From positions 186,001-250,000 of the forward strand of contig NZ_JAOVZB010000001.1 of the NCBI RefSeq assembly GCF_025716875.1: DNA of 64,000 nt. The letters are read 5' to 3'. Origin of the DNA: Marinomonas sargassi. GTDB lineage: Bacteria > Pseudomonadota > Gammaproteobacteria > Pseudomonadales > Marinomonadaceae. Each line of letters begins with the position of its first letter. Position 1 is the stretch's first letter. The notes beneath the pieces were generated by a model. That model had not been told where the DNA came from. It ran no database searches and saw nothing but the letters and a program-made list of their open reading frames with translations. The translations under genes were made by a program, and so were the position numbers. Positions 16,652 through 25,150 of the stretch are shown here, in pieces.

Positions 16652-18175
16652 ATGTCAAATACACATCAGAACTGCAATATTGGATTTGTTGGCCTAGGTG
16701 TCATGGGTAAGAATTTAGCCTTAAATTTAGCCGATCATGGTTATCGTGTTGCAGGATTTGATCTAGATACTAGTAAAGTACAAGACACCTTAAACACGGA
16801 AGCCGCAGAGCGACCAGAGTCAGTGACTCAACCGCGTATCATCGGCTGTGAAAGCATGGAAGAAATGCTTAACAACCTAGTCAAGCCAAGAGTTATTGTC
16901 GTACTTGTTCCTGCAGGTAACCCTGTCGATGCCGTTTGTAACAACCTGATCAATGCAGGCTTAGAGCCCGATGACATTGTTGTGGATTGCGGTAACAGCC
17001 AATGGACAGACACTATTCGCCGAGAAGCGGAATATAAAGAAAAGCTGAAATTCTTCGGCACGGCCGTATCTGGTGGTGAAGTCGGTGCTCGCTTTGGCCC
17101 ATCACTTATGCCTGGTGGCGATGCCAATTCATGGAAATACCTACAACCTATGTGGGAAGCCGTGGCCGCGAAAGTTGATAGCAATGGTAAGCCGATTGTT
17201 AGTAACACGCCTGGCAAGCCAGTTAAAGAAGGTGAGCCTTGTACTGCTTACTTGGGTCCGAATGGCGCTGGTCATTACGTAAAAATGGTTCACAACGGTA
17301 TCGAATACGCTGATATGCAGCTAATTTGTGAAGCCTACCATTTACTACGCTCTTTATTAGGTTACGAACCAGAAGAAATCGGTAAGCTCTTCGAAAAATG
17401 GAACCAAGGCGTATTAAACAGCTACCTTGTAGAAATTTCTGCCGATATTCTACAAGAGTATGACGATGCAACTGGCGCACCATTGGTCGATATGATTCTA
17501 GATAGTGCTGGTCAAAAAGGCACAGGCCGCTGGACTTCCATTAGTGCAACACAAATGGGAGTTCCTGCTGGCATCATAAGTGAATCCGTTTACGCTCGAG
17601 CACTAAGTACACTAACAAGCGAACGTGAGCTTGCTGCAAGCAAACTAGTATCGGACGTTGAAAGTGGTGAAATTTCAGCGGACGACGTAGAAAAAGCGAT
17701 TGAAGAAGCTTTATATTGCGCAAAAATTTGTGCTTACGCACAAGGCTTCCAATTAATGCGTGCAGCGCAAAAAGAATATGACTGGAAACTGAACTTTACC
17801 GATATCGCTAAAATTTGGCGTGGCGGTTGTATCATCCGAGCTTCGTTCCTACAGAAAATCGCCGATGCCTTTACCGAGAATCCTGATCTGGAAAACCTAT
17901 TGCTTAGTGATTACTTTGCTGATGCTATGGCAACAAAACAAACAAGTCTTCGTAAAGCGGTCGTTCTAGCTGCCCAATCAGGCATTCCAACACCTTCATT
18001 CTTCTCAGCTTTGGCTTATTTCGATGGCTACCGCTCAGAAGTATTGCCAGCCAACTTACTACAAGCTCAACGAGACTACTTCGGTGCTCACACTTATGAG
18101 CGCGTAGATGCAGAGCCAGGGAAGAAGTTCCATACTTACTGGCAAGAAGAAGGCAGACCTGAGCGTAAAGCTTAA
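16652..18175 (+). CDS. gnd: 6-phosphogluconate dehydrogenase, decarboxylating
   Basis: 507 residues. It oxidises 6-phosphogluconate to ribulose 5-phosphate with NADP in the pentose phosphate pathway. The dinucleotide loop is GFVGLGVMGKNLALNLADHG at the N-terminus. The substrate loop AVSGGEVGARFGPSLMPGG and the catalytic block GAGHYVKMVHNGIEYADMQ are typical of the family. At 507 it is about 40 residues longer than the E. coli enzyme; part of the extra length is the segment between MWEAVAAKV and CTAYLGPNG. The start ATG is preceded by AAAGG. A strong terminator follows. Confidence 0.95.
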   Translation: MSNTHQNCNIGFVGLGVMGKNLALNLADHGYRVAGFDLDTSKVQDTLNTEAAERPESVTQPRIIGCESMEEMLNNLVKPRVIVVLVPAGNPVDAVCNNLINAGLEPDDIVVDCGNSQWTDTIRREAEYKEKLKFFGTAVSGGEVGARFGPSLMPGGDANSWKYLQPMWEAVAAKVDSNGKPIVSNTPGKPVKEGEPCTAYLGPNGAGHYVKMVHNGIEYADMQLICEAYHLLRSLLGYEPEEIGKLFEKWNQGVLNSYLVEISADILQEYDDATGAPLVDMILDSAGQKGTGRWTSISATQMGVPAGIISESVYARALSTLTSERELAASKLVSDVESGEISADDVEKAIEEALYCAKICAYAQGFQLMRAAQKEYDWKLNFTDIAKIWRGGCIIRASFLQKIADAFTENPDLENLLLSDYFADAMATKQTSLRKAVVLAAQSGIPTPSFFSALAYFDGYRSEVLPANLLQAQRDYFGAHTYERVDAEPGKKFHTYWQEEGRPERKA

Positions 18176-18200
18176 ATTATCCTAATACAGCAAAACTAAA

Positions 18201-18238
18201 AAACCGCCTATGAATGAAAGTTCATAGGCGGTTTTTTT
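18201..18238. terminator. Terminator between gnd and trmJ
   Basis: The 14-bp stem AAACCGCCTATGAA/TTCATAGGCGGTTT has a 6-nt loop followed by TTTT. The A run before it also allows weaker use on the minus strand, for the convergent trmJ. Confidence 0.88.
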
Positions 18239-18254
18239 ATTCTAAACGATATAC

Positions 18255-18983
18255 TTAAGGTTGGTCTTTTGCCTTTTTTTCCATAGAGGTCAACATGCCT
18301 CTCAACATACCGACTTCTTGTTGATCGAGCCTTGAACGCTGGAACAGACGACGGAATCGGGTCATCACTTGCATAGGAGTATTAGGGTCAAGAAACTCTG
18401 TTTTGACCAACACCTTTTCTAGGTGCTCAAGCAAGTAGTCAATTTGCTCCACATTCGCTGCTGGTACATCCCATTTGCTAGTCACAGGCGGTTTATCTTT
18501 TAATAAAAGCGACTTCATGCGTAGTTCATAAGCAATAACCTGAACCGCGGCACCTAAATTTAGGGAGCTAAAGCTTTCAACTGAAGGAATATGAACATGG
18601 TAATTACAACGTTGTAACTCCTCATTTGTTAACCCTCTGTCCTCACGACCAAAAACAAAAGCCGTTTCTAGGCCTTCATCAAACACCAAATCTGCCGCTT
18701 GTCTTGGGTCCACTAAAGGCCAAGGTATATTTCGCTCGCGGGCACTGGTACCAATCACTAACTGACAATCAACGAGAGCTTCTTCTAGTGTGTCTACGAT
18801 GACCGCATTATGCAAAATATCCGTTGCACCAGAAGCACGACTCACAGCTTCTTCACTTGGGTACTCTTTAGGCGCTACTAAATATAAGTCTGCCAATCCC
18901 ATGTTTTTCATTGCCCTTGCCGCTCCACCAATGTTACCGGGGTGAGACGTGTTAACGAGGACAATTCTAATTTTATTCTGCAT
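18255..18983 (-). CDS. trmJ: tRNA (cytidine/uridine-32-2'-O-)-methyltransferase TrmJ
   Basis: 242 residues. It is a SPOUT-fold methyltransferase that modifies position 32 in the anticodon loop of several tRNAs. The N-terminus IRIVLVNTSHPGNIGGAARA is the family signature. FVFGREDRGLTNEELQRC and IPSVESFSSLNLGAAVQV form the knotted SAM-binding site. The C-terminal extension after about residue 165, with the helix LLEHLEKVLV, is typical of TrmJ as opposed to TrmL. It is divergent from suhB, the same arrangement as in E. coli, which supports both assignments. Confidence 0.93.
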   Translation of the reverse strand: MQNKIRIVLVNTSHPGNIGGAARAMKNMGLADLYLVAPKEYPSEEAVSRASGATDILHNAVIVDTLEEALVDCQLVIGTSARERNIPWPLVDPRQAADLVFDEGLETAFVFGREDRGLTNEELQRCNYHVHIPSVESFSSLNLGAAVQVIAYELRMKSLLLKDKPPVTSKWDVPAANVEQIDYLLEHLEKVLVKTEFLDPNTPMQVMTRFRRLFQRSRLDQQEVGMLRGMLTSMEKKAKDQP

Positions 18984-19255
18984 TTCTAAAGCACCAATCT
19001 TAACGGATTTTGAATCTTTACTATGGTAACAGATATTTAATTCAAAACTTGTAACTGTTCAGTTTTTCACCAAGTTTTTGCTAGTAAAGCGAGCCTCTTT
19101 ACGCTAGAATTCGCGCTCTTATTTTGACGTCATGTTCTATCACTTTATGAATCAAGGGTATGGACGTGGCGCACGCTCTTTAACACTTTAATCGGCAACT
19201 TATTGTCCTATTGGCAATGAGTGCATTCTAATGACGAAAATATTGACGGTAAATT

Positions 19256-20047
19256 ATGCAACCTAAAATCAATGTCGCGCTTAAAGCGGCTCGTACTGCA
19301 GCAGAATATATAGTTCACTCACAAGAAAAATTATTGTTTGACAAGGAACAAGGTCAATCAGCAGATCAGTTCTACACAACGGTTTGCACTGGTGCAGAAC
19401 GCAGCATTGTTTATCACCTAGAAAAAGCGTACCCAGAAGACACCATCACAACCCGCCTACAAGGTACGGTTCAAGAAGGTACTGAAGGCGAGTGGATCAT
19501 CGACGCTATTCAAGGTCAGCATCTTTTCTCACGCGGCCTAACTGGTCACGTCATTACAATGAGCTATTTGGTTGCCGGTAAAGTGGAGCACGCTCTAGTA
19601 CTCAACCCTCACACAAGAGATGAGTTCTATGCGAGTAAAGGCCGTGGCGCTTACCTAAACAATTCTCGAATTCGCAGTACCTCTGCACGCGCACTAGATA
19701 ATACAACGCTAGGCGCTCAATTCCCTGCAACAGAAAGCACTCAAGCTTACCTTGCCGATCAATTTACTGTTCTTACTAAAGTTGCTGAGCAAGGCGCACG
19801 CGTTGTGATGCAAGATTCTCCTGCACTTATGCTAGCGAATGTGGCTGCGGGCCGCTTGGACGGTGCATGGGGTCTTCAGCTTCGTGAGTGGGAAACGCAA
19901 GCACCTTTATTCCTAGCTACTGAAGCAGGCTGTTTATTCGCAGGCTTTAACGGTTCACCAAGTGTGAAAGAAGGCAATGTTGTTTGTGCAGCACCACGTT
20001 TATTCAAAGCACTACTGCCTTTACTAAATCAACATTTAGGTGAGTAA
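19256..20047 (+). CDS. suhB: SuhB (inositol-monophosphatase family) with degenerate active site
   Basis: 263 residues, colinear with E. coli SuhB (MQPKINVALKAARTAAEYIV at the N-terminus) and divergent from trmJ as in E. coli. The metal ligands of inositol monophosphatases are mostly lost: the EE pair is Arg67-Leu68 (TTRLQG), the DPxDGT motif reads D83-A-I-Q86-G-Q, so the first Asp is kept and the second is Gln, and the late WD is W212-E213. Known biology: SuhB works in rRNA transcription antitermination with Nus factors and does not need phosphatase activity there. This copy therefore probably keeps only the regulatory role. No frameshift is seen and the rest of the fold is intact, so it is not a pseudogene. 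Confidence 0.88.
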   Translation: MQPKINVALKAARTAAEYIVHSQEKLLFDKEQGQSADQFYTTVCTGAERSIVYHLEKAYPEDTITTRLQGTVQEGTEGEWIIDAIQGQHLFSRGLTGHVITMSYLVAGKVEHALVLNPHTRDEFYASKGRGAYLNNSRIRSTSARALDNTTLGAQFPATESTQAYLADQFTVLTKVAEQGARVVMQDSPALMLANVAAGRLDGAWGLQLREWETQAPLFLATEAGCLFAGFNGSPSVKEGNVVCAAPRLFKALLPLLNQHLGE

Positions 20048-20095
20048 GACTTATAGCCTTTCAATTCCTTACTTAGTAGGACATTGATGACTATT

Positions 20096-20131
20096 AAAAA
20101 AAGCCAAAGTGGTCCCCACTTTGGCTTTTTT
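20096..20131. terminator. Terminator after suhB
   Basis: AAAAAAGCCAAAGTGG pairs with CCACTTTGGCTTTTTT around a 3-nt loop, a 16-bp stem ending in T6. The rest of the gap up to 20350 is AT-rich and must hold the promoter of the secretion operon; TATAAT occurs at about 20299, but without a clear -35. Confidence 0.9.
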
Positions 20132-20350
20132 GTCTCTGCAATAAAGCAACCTCTATGACTTTATGGCCATGCACTTACTCAAAGCCTCTGCACATTTTTA
20201 ACCACTTGTTTAAATTAAGTGCTTTTTAAAATACCTAATACACGGCATAATAAACATTTATATTAAAATATAACAAATACAATAATAAGCTACGCCCCAT
20301 ATAATGTACGGCGAGCAATAACTAACAACTATAAAAATAAGAATAATACT

Positions 20351-20980
20351 TTGAATATCAATACATTAAAGACGCTTCTAGAGAAGAAGCTATACTGTTT
20401 ACTATGTCTGTCTTCTCTCTTATCTATTCAAGTCGCACAAGCACAAGAAGATATATTGGTACCAGCATCCCTCTTACTACGAGCTGAGAGCGGTGTTGAA
20501 AATGGCTATCTAGTGTCTATTGGGCATGCGCAAGACGTTGAAAAAACAATTTACTCCGGCCTGTACTATTCCACCGAAAGTCTCACAAGCAGTCGAAAAC
20601 TAGAATCCTTTGGGGTTATTGCTTACAACATGAGCGATTTAACCAAGTCTAATTGGGGAGGCGAAATGACAGCCTCTATTAGCCGAACCAAAGACACTGG
20701 TTATGAACGCACTGGTTTTGATTTTTCTTTAACCATTCACCATCAATTCATGACTGCTTTGAGTGTATTTGCTAGTGCTGAAACACGTCCTACTTTTTTA
20801 TCATTTGATTCCAGCAATTCAGAGCTTAGCGAGCTCACAACAACCATTGGCCTAGATTATAACCTTTACACGGGCATCAACATTTATGGTCAATATAAAA
20901 ACAATAGTGTATTCAGCAGTGACACTAGTCTATCGAGCTTAAGCAATTACTTTCAGTTCGGTTTATCCACGCTGTTCTGA
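20351..20980 (+). CDS. Outer-membrane beta-barrel-type protein, function unknown
   Basis: 209 residues starting at TTG. The N-terminus has a signal peptide (KLYCLLCLSSLLSIQVAQAQ, cleavage after about residue 31). The mature part shows alternating hydrophobic strands (YLVSIGHA, FDFSLTIHH, TIGLDYNLYTGINIYGQY) and ends in phenylalanine (FGLSTLF), as outer-membrane barrels do. The size recalls the YfaZ family, but I cannot assign it. It lies 90 bases upstream of gspC on the same strand and may be co-transcribed with the type II secretion genes. The start has only a poor ribosome binding site. Confidence 0.65.
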   Translation: MNINTLKTLLEKKLYCLLCLSSLLSIQVAQAQEDILVPASLLLRAESGVENGYLVSIGHAQDVEKTIYSGLYYSTESLTSSRKLESFGVIAYNMSDLTKSNWGGEMTASISRTKDTGYERTGFDFSLTIHHQFMTALSVFASAETRPTFLSFDSSNSELSELTTTIGLDYNLYTGINIYGQYKNNSVFSSDTSLSSLSNYFQFGLSTLF

Positions 20981-21069
20981 AAGCATTTAGTCCCTTCTAA
21001 CTGACATGAGTGGTTGTCTGGTTGGTCGAGAGACTAAGGCGAAGAAGTTAAACAGAGAATAATAAGATT

Positions 21070-21570
21070 ATGAAGTTAGCATTATTAAAGGTGAGTATAT
21101 TTACGATAGCGGTAGGAGCCGGCAGCTACTATGTGGCTATTGACTCTATTACACCATCCGCTCCCGTAGCAGCCCATGAACCAGACAAAAAAACCAAACG
21201 CACAACGCATAATCATACAGCGAGTGGCAACTTATTTGGCAGGCAATCTCAGTCACACCAGTTAATGGAAGAAACTAGCCTGAATATTTCTTTACAAGGT
21301 GTAATGACATCCTCTATCCCAGAGCAAGCAATGGCTATTTTGCTCATCGATGGTCGAGAAGAAAGAACTGTATTGGTATCCGAAGAGTTCGCATCTGGAG
21401 TAACTTTATCGGAGGTTCGAGATGAGTTTGTCGTGATTGAGCGTAATGGGCAACTCGAAAAGCTTAGCTTCTCAAGTCAAGAAGAAGTGATTTTTGAATC
21501 TGATACTACACCCTCTCAGTCCATTGCAAAGACATTTTCAGCACTGGAAACAAATCATATAGGGCAATAA
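21070..21570 (+). CDS. gspC: Type II secretion protein GspC (short form)
   Basis: 166 residues, far below the usual 270-300. It has one N-terminal membrane anchor (LLKVSIFTIAVGAGSYYVAI) and a linker. The homology-region domain then follows (LNISLQGVMTSSIPEQAMAI, residues about 76-95, then GVTLSEVRDEFVVIERNG), which in known systems contacts the secretin GspD. The C-terminal PDZ or coiled-coil domain is missing, as in some short GspC proteins. It is the first gsp gene. A 118-bp gap with a hairpin separates it from gspD, unlike the tight spacing of the later genes. Confidence 0.85.
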   Translation: MKLALLKVSIFTIAVGAGSYYVAIDSITPSAPVAAHEPDKKTKRTTHNHTASGNLFGRQSQSHQLMEETSLNISLQGVMTSSIPEQAMAILLIDGREERTVLVSEEFASGVTLSEVRDEFVVIERNGQLEKLSFSSQEEVIFESDTTPSQSIAKTFSALETNHIGQ

Positions 21571-21590
21571 ATAACAGAACACCATAAACC

Positions 21591-21619
21591 CCACCTAATA
21601 CTTCTATTGTATTTGGTGG
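21591..21619 (+). other. Hairpin in the gspC-gspD gap
   Basis: CCACC-t-AATAC pairs with GTATT-t-GGTGG around a 7-nt loop, ten pairs with one mismatch. No T run follows, so it is not a classical terminator. It may be an mRNA processing or stability element. Confidence 0.45.
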
Positions 21620-21757
21620 AATGACGTCAGTGAACGGAATCAGTGCATCAAAACTAGTAAATGATCTTCAGTATCCTAGAACAGCTAATTGTTCAGATTG
21701 GGGGAGCTTTTGATCATAAATAACAAAAATAAAATTATAGTTTTAAGTAGGCATTAC

Positions 21758-23656
21758 ATGAAATTGATCAACACAACGCTTAACATTTTGGCTCTTATTT
21801 TAGCCACCTTTACTATGTCTTCACCATTGCTTGCTGAAGGGGCTCTAGAGAAAAACAATCTACAACTTTCTCCAACTTGGACAATCAACCATAAGAGTGT
21901 TGATATTCGAGCCTTTTTAAATCAAGTATCCAGCATTACTGGTAAGACTTTCATTATTGATCCTAATGTAACAGGCAAAATCAGCATCTTATCCGACAAG
22001 TCGTTAGATAAAGAGGGAGTGATTCAGCTGTTTTTTTCTGTTTTGTCTGTGCATGGTTATACGGCTATTCAAACAGAGAGTGGGATTAAAATCTTGCCGG
22101 AAAACAAAGCCAAATCTAACGGCATATACTTCGATGAAGAAGGCAAGGTCACAGGTTCCATCTTAATTACGCAGATCATCCCGATACAAAACGCAGTTGC
22201 TTCCGATTTAGTCCCAATTTTACGCCCTCTCATTCCTTCTTTTGGGCATATAGCTTCAGCAAATGACATGAATGCACTCATTGTAAGCGACCACGCAGAG
22301 AATATTCGTGAATTAGAAAAGCTGATTCAAAACCTAGATAAGGCAACAGATCTAAACATTCGAGTGGTTAACTTAAAACACGCTTGGGCAAGTGATATGT
22401 TGGAAACTCTGAGTTCCATTAGCGGCGGCTCACAAAACTCATCCGAGCAATCCAATCAAGGGGCAGCTAATGGCACCAAAGTCACTGCAGACGAACGTAC
22501 CAATCGTTTAATACTGCAAGGTAAGGATGAAAATTTAAACAATCTAGAAGCACTTATCTCAGAACTGGATGTTGAGACAACAAGATCTTCACGCTTGCAT
22601 GTCATTCCTTTGAGATACGCAGATGCTGAAACAACAGCAACGCTTATTTCAAGCTTATTATCTAACCCCAGCAGCACAGAAGAGCAAAATACCGCATCCA
22701 TGGTTGTGGCTGATAAAGATGTGAACCAATTAGTGGTACGTGCAGACCCCAGCATTATGGGAGAAATATCACCTGTTATTGAAGAGATGGACGTGCCGCG
22801 AGCACAAGTAAAAATCGATGCAGTAATTGCAGAAATCAATATGGACAATATTGAAGAAGCAGGAATTCAATGGCTCTTGGGCGGAACTGATGGCACCTCT
22901 ACTCCCGTAGCTGGCACCAATTTCACCTCAGCGGGAAACAGTATTTCCTCAATAGCAACGAGTATTGCTTCTGGTACGCCAACGCTAACGAACGGTGGTA
23001 CCATCGGCGCCGTCTTTAGCGACGGTAAATTCAACCTAGGTGGTATATTGCAAGCCATCGACAGTAGCTCCGCTGCAAATCTGCTATCAAACCCTTCTAT
23101 TACAGTAATGGATAACAAAATTGGTAAAGTTCTTGTCGGACAGAACATTCCAGTTGAAACAGGCTCTTATAACGATACCACAGGGAACCCATTCACTATT
23201 ACAGAACGCCAAGATGTTGGGTTAACACTTCAAGTAACCCCCCATATTAATGCAAACAATGAAGTTCGGTTAGAGGTTTCTCAAGTGGTAGAAGCGGTAT
23301 CATCCGAAGTTTCCACCCTTGGCTTTATCACCACAAAACGCGAAATAGTTACCGATGTAATCGTTCCAGACGGCGAGGTATTGTTTTTAGGTGGCCTCTT
23401 CAAAAATGATGAAGAAGTCATTAATCAAAAAGTTCCTGTTCTAGGTGATATCCCACTATTTGGGGCTTTATTTCGTAGTAGCTCGACTCAGCTAGTGAGT
23501 CAAAATCTAGTGGTTTATATCCGCCCTACTATTCTCCGCGATAGAAAGCATATTAAAGCGGTCACTGAAAACAGTTACCGACAGTTTAAGTCTATCGAGA
23601 TGCGCTTACCTAGTGGAGAAACACGCCCAGCAACCGTAGAAGGGTTATTTAACTGA
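21758..23656 (+). CDS. gspD: Type II secretion secretin GspD
   Basis: 632 residues from the ATG at 21758, chosen because AGTAGG precedes it and a clean signal peptide follows (MKLINTTLNILALILA, cleavage near LLAEG); the frame is open from a TTG at 21689. N-terminal N0 domain (TWTINHKSVDIRAFLNQVS), then N1-N3 repeats (VVNLKHAWASDMLETL, VIPLRYADAETTATLI). The secretin core ends with VPVLGDIPLFGALFRS and LVVYIRPTILRD, the diagnostic secretin signature. It forms the outer-membrane channel of the type II machine. The gspE start follows after one base, so the genes are coupled. Confidence 0.95.
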   Translation: MKLINTTLNILALILATFTMSSPLLAEGALEKNNLQLSPTWTINHKSVDIRAFLNQVSSITGKTFIIDPNVTGKISILSDKSLDKEGVIQLFFSVLSVHGYTAIQTESGIKILPENKAKSNGIYFDEEGKVTGSILITQIIPIQNAVASDLVPILRPLIPSFGHIASANDMNALIVSDHAENIRELEKLIQNLDKATDLNIRVVNLKHAWASDMLETLSSISGGSQNSSEQSNQGAANGTKVTADERTNRLILQGKDENLNNLEALISELDVETTRSSRLHVIPLRYADAETTATLISSLLSNPSSTEEQNTASMVVADKDVNQLVVRADPSIMGEISPVIEEMDVPRAQVKIDAVIAEINMDNIEEAGIQWLLGGTDGTSTPVAGTNFTSAGNSISSIATSIASGTPTLTNGGTIGAVFSDGKFNLGGILQAIDSSSAANLLSNPSITVMDNKIGKVLVGQNIPVETGSYNDTTGNPFTITERQDVGLTLQVTPHINANNEVRLEVSQVVEAVSSEVSTLGFITTKREIVTDVIVPDGEVLFLGGLFKNDEEVINQKVPVLGDIPLFGALFRSSSTQLVSQNLVVYIRPTILRDRKHIKAVTENSYRQFKSIEMRLPSGETRPATVEGLFN

Positions 23657-23657
23657 T

Positions 23658-25148
23658 ATGGCTAACCCAATAGATTTAATCTCTAGAACATTTGTAGAGA
23701 AGAATGATGTATTGATAGCTAACAAGGACGGCAAGCTACAAATTATCGCTTCTCCGGATGCCAAAATGGCCGCCGTTGCAGAACTAATAAGAGTTCATGG
23801 CAACAAGCTTGATATTCAGTTTCTTTCTAAAAACGAATTCGAGACTCACAAGGCGAATCATTACCATGAGAAAGGTGAAAGCACCCTAACCAAAGGTTTA
23901 GAAGCTGACATTGATTTGAACGACGCCGCCAATGAATTTAATGAACGCGCTGAAATTTCATACAGTGAAGAGAACTCGGAAATCATTGTGTTTGTAAATG
24001 CCATCTTCAGCCAAGCAGTTAAGAAGCAGGCCAATGATATTGCATTGGAATCCACAGCAGACAAATTGGTTATTCGATTTGTCATTGATGGCCGTTACAA
24101 AGACATTACCAGCGTACCGATAGGGGTAGCTCAAGCCATTATTGCTCGCATTAAGATCATGGCAAAGCTCGATACCTTCGTTAAAAAAATGCCTCAAGAC
24201 GGCGCAGTAACTATGTCTTTTCTAGGCAGACCTTTTGACACAAGGATCTCCACCTTACCTTCTATATTCGGCGAAAGGGTCTCTATTCGCTTACTTCCAG
24301 CCGACGATATGCAAAAGGATATAGAGGATCTTGGTTTATCTGATTCAGAGCGTAAAAAATTTGAATACCTAATGACAAGGCCTAAAGGCGTAGTGCTACT
24401 GGCAGGCCCAACAGGCAGCGGTAAAACAACGAGCATGTACGCGGGTATAAAAATGCTGAATACACCAGACAAAAGCATTATTACCATTGAAAACCCCGTC
24501 GAGTATCGAATGAAAGGGACTGGCATAGTACAAACTCAAGTGTCGCCTGAGGCTGGATACACCTTTGCGAAGGCTCTGCGTTCCGTCGTTCGACAATACC
24601 CCAACGTCATTTTATTAGGTGAAATTCGCGATAACGAAACCGCCGATTTCGCCTTACAGTCCTCCACCACAGGGCACCTTACTTTATCCTCCATTCATAC
24701 CAATTCAGCCGTTGGTACCATCTCTCGCTTAGTTAAGATGCAGGTGGAGCGCCACTACATCAGCTCGTCCTTGCAGGGCGTTATTTCACAGCGTCTGATT
24801 AGGCTGTTATGTCCACATTGCAAAGAAGAACACAAAGTTACCCCAGATCTGGCTAAAAAGTTCGAAGGACTACTCGATGAAGGGGCACACCATTACACAC
24901 ACAAAGGCTGTCTTGAGTGTGAGTTTGAAGGCTATAAAGGCCGAGTGGCTATTTATGAATTCCTGATTATGAACAATGAAATAAGAGCCTTAATCAATGC
25001 CAATGTAAATGAATTAGACATTGAAAAAGCAGCCATCGCAAAGGGGGAATCTCTTATTGAAAAGGGCTTTATTAAGGTCGGTCATGGTGTAACAAGCATT
25101 GATGAAATTCTCCGTGTCGTAGACGTTAGCGAAGCCATGGTGAATTAA
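23658..25148 (+). CDS. gspE: Type II secretion ATPase GspE
   Basis: 496 residues. It is the cytoplasmic ATPase that drives pseudopilus assembly. Walker A is LLAGPTGSGKTTSMYAG near residue 250, the Asp box and Walker B region are VILLGEIRDNETADFAL near 315, and the His box is TGHLTLSSIHTN. Two CxxC pairs (LCPHCKEEH and GCLECEFEGYKGRVAIYE) form the zinc-binding domain of GspE/PilB ATPases. The N-terminal domain that binds GspL is present and of normal length. gspF starts two bases after the stop. Confidence 0.96.
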   Translation: MANPIDLISRTFVEKNDVLIANKDGKLQIIASPDAKMAAVAELIRVHGNKLDIQFLSKNEFETHKANHYHEKGESTLTKGLEADIDLNDAANEFNERAEISYSEENSEIIVFVNAIFSQAVKKQANDIALESTADKLVIRFVIDGRYKDITSVPIGVAQAIIARIKIMAKLDTFVKKMPQDGAVTMSFLGRPFDTRISTLPSIFGERVSIRLLPADDMQKDIEDLGLSDSERKKFEYLMTRPKGVVLLAGPTGSGKTTSMYAGIKMLNTPDKSIITIENPVEYRMKGTGIVQTQVSPEAGYTFAKALRSVVRQYPNVILLGEIRDNETADFALQSSTTGHLTLSSIHTNSAVGTISRLVKMQVERHYISSSLQGVISQRLIRLLCPHCKEEHKVTPDLAKKFEGLLDEGAHHYTHKGCLECEFEGYKGRVAIYEFLIMNNEIRALINANVNELDIEKAAIAKGESLIEKGFIKVGHGVTSIDEILRVVDVSEAMVN

Positions 25149-25150
25149 CG

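Noticed and set aside
19256-20047. Calling suhB a pseudogene because its active site is degenerate
   Set aside because: The frame is intact and full length, synteny with trmJ is kept, and SuhB has a known role that does not need catalysis.
22456-22848. 130-codon minus-strand frame inside gspD
   Set aside because: Shadow of the secretin gene; low-complexity serine-rich translation with no domain.
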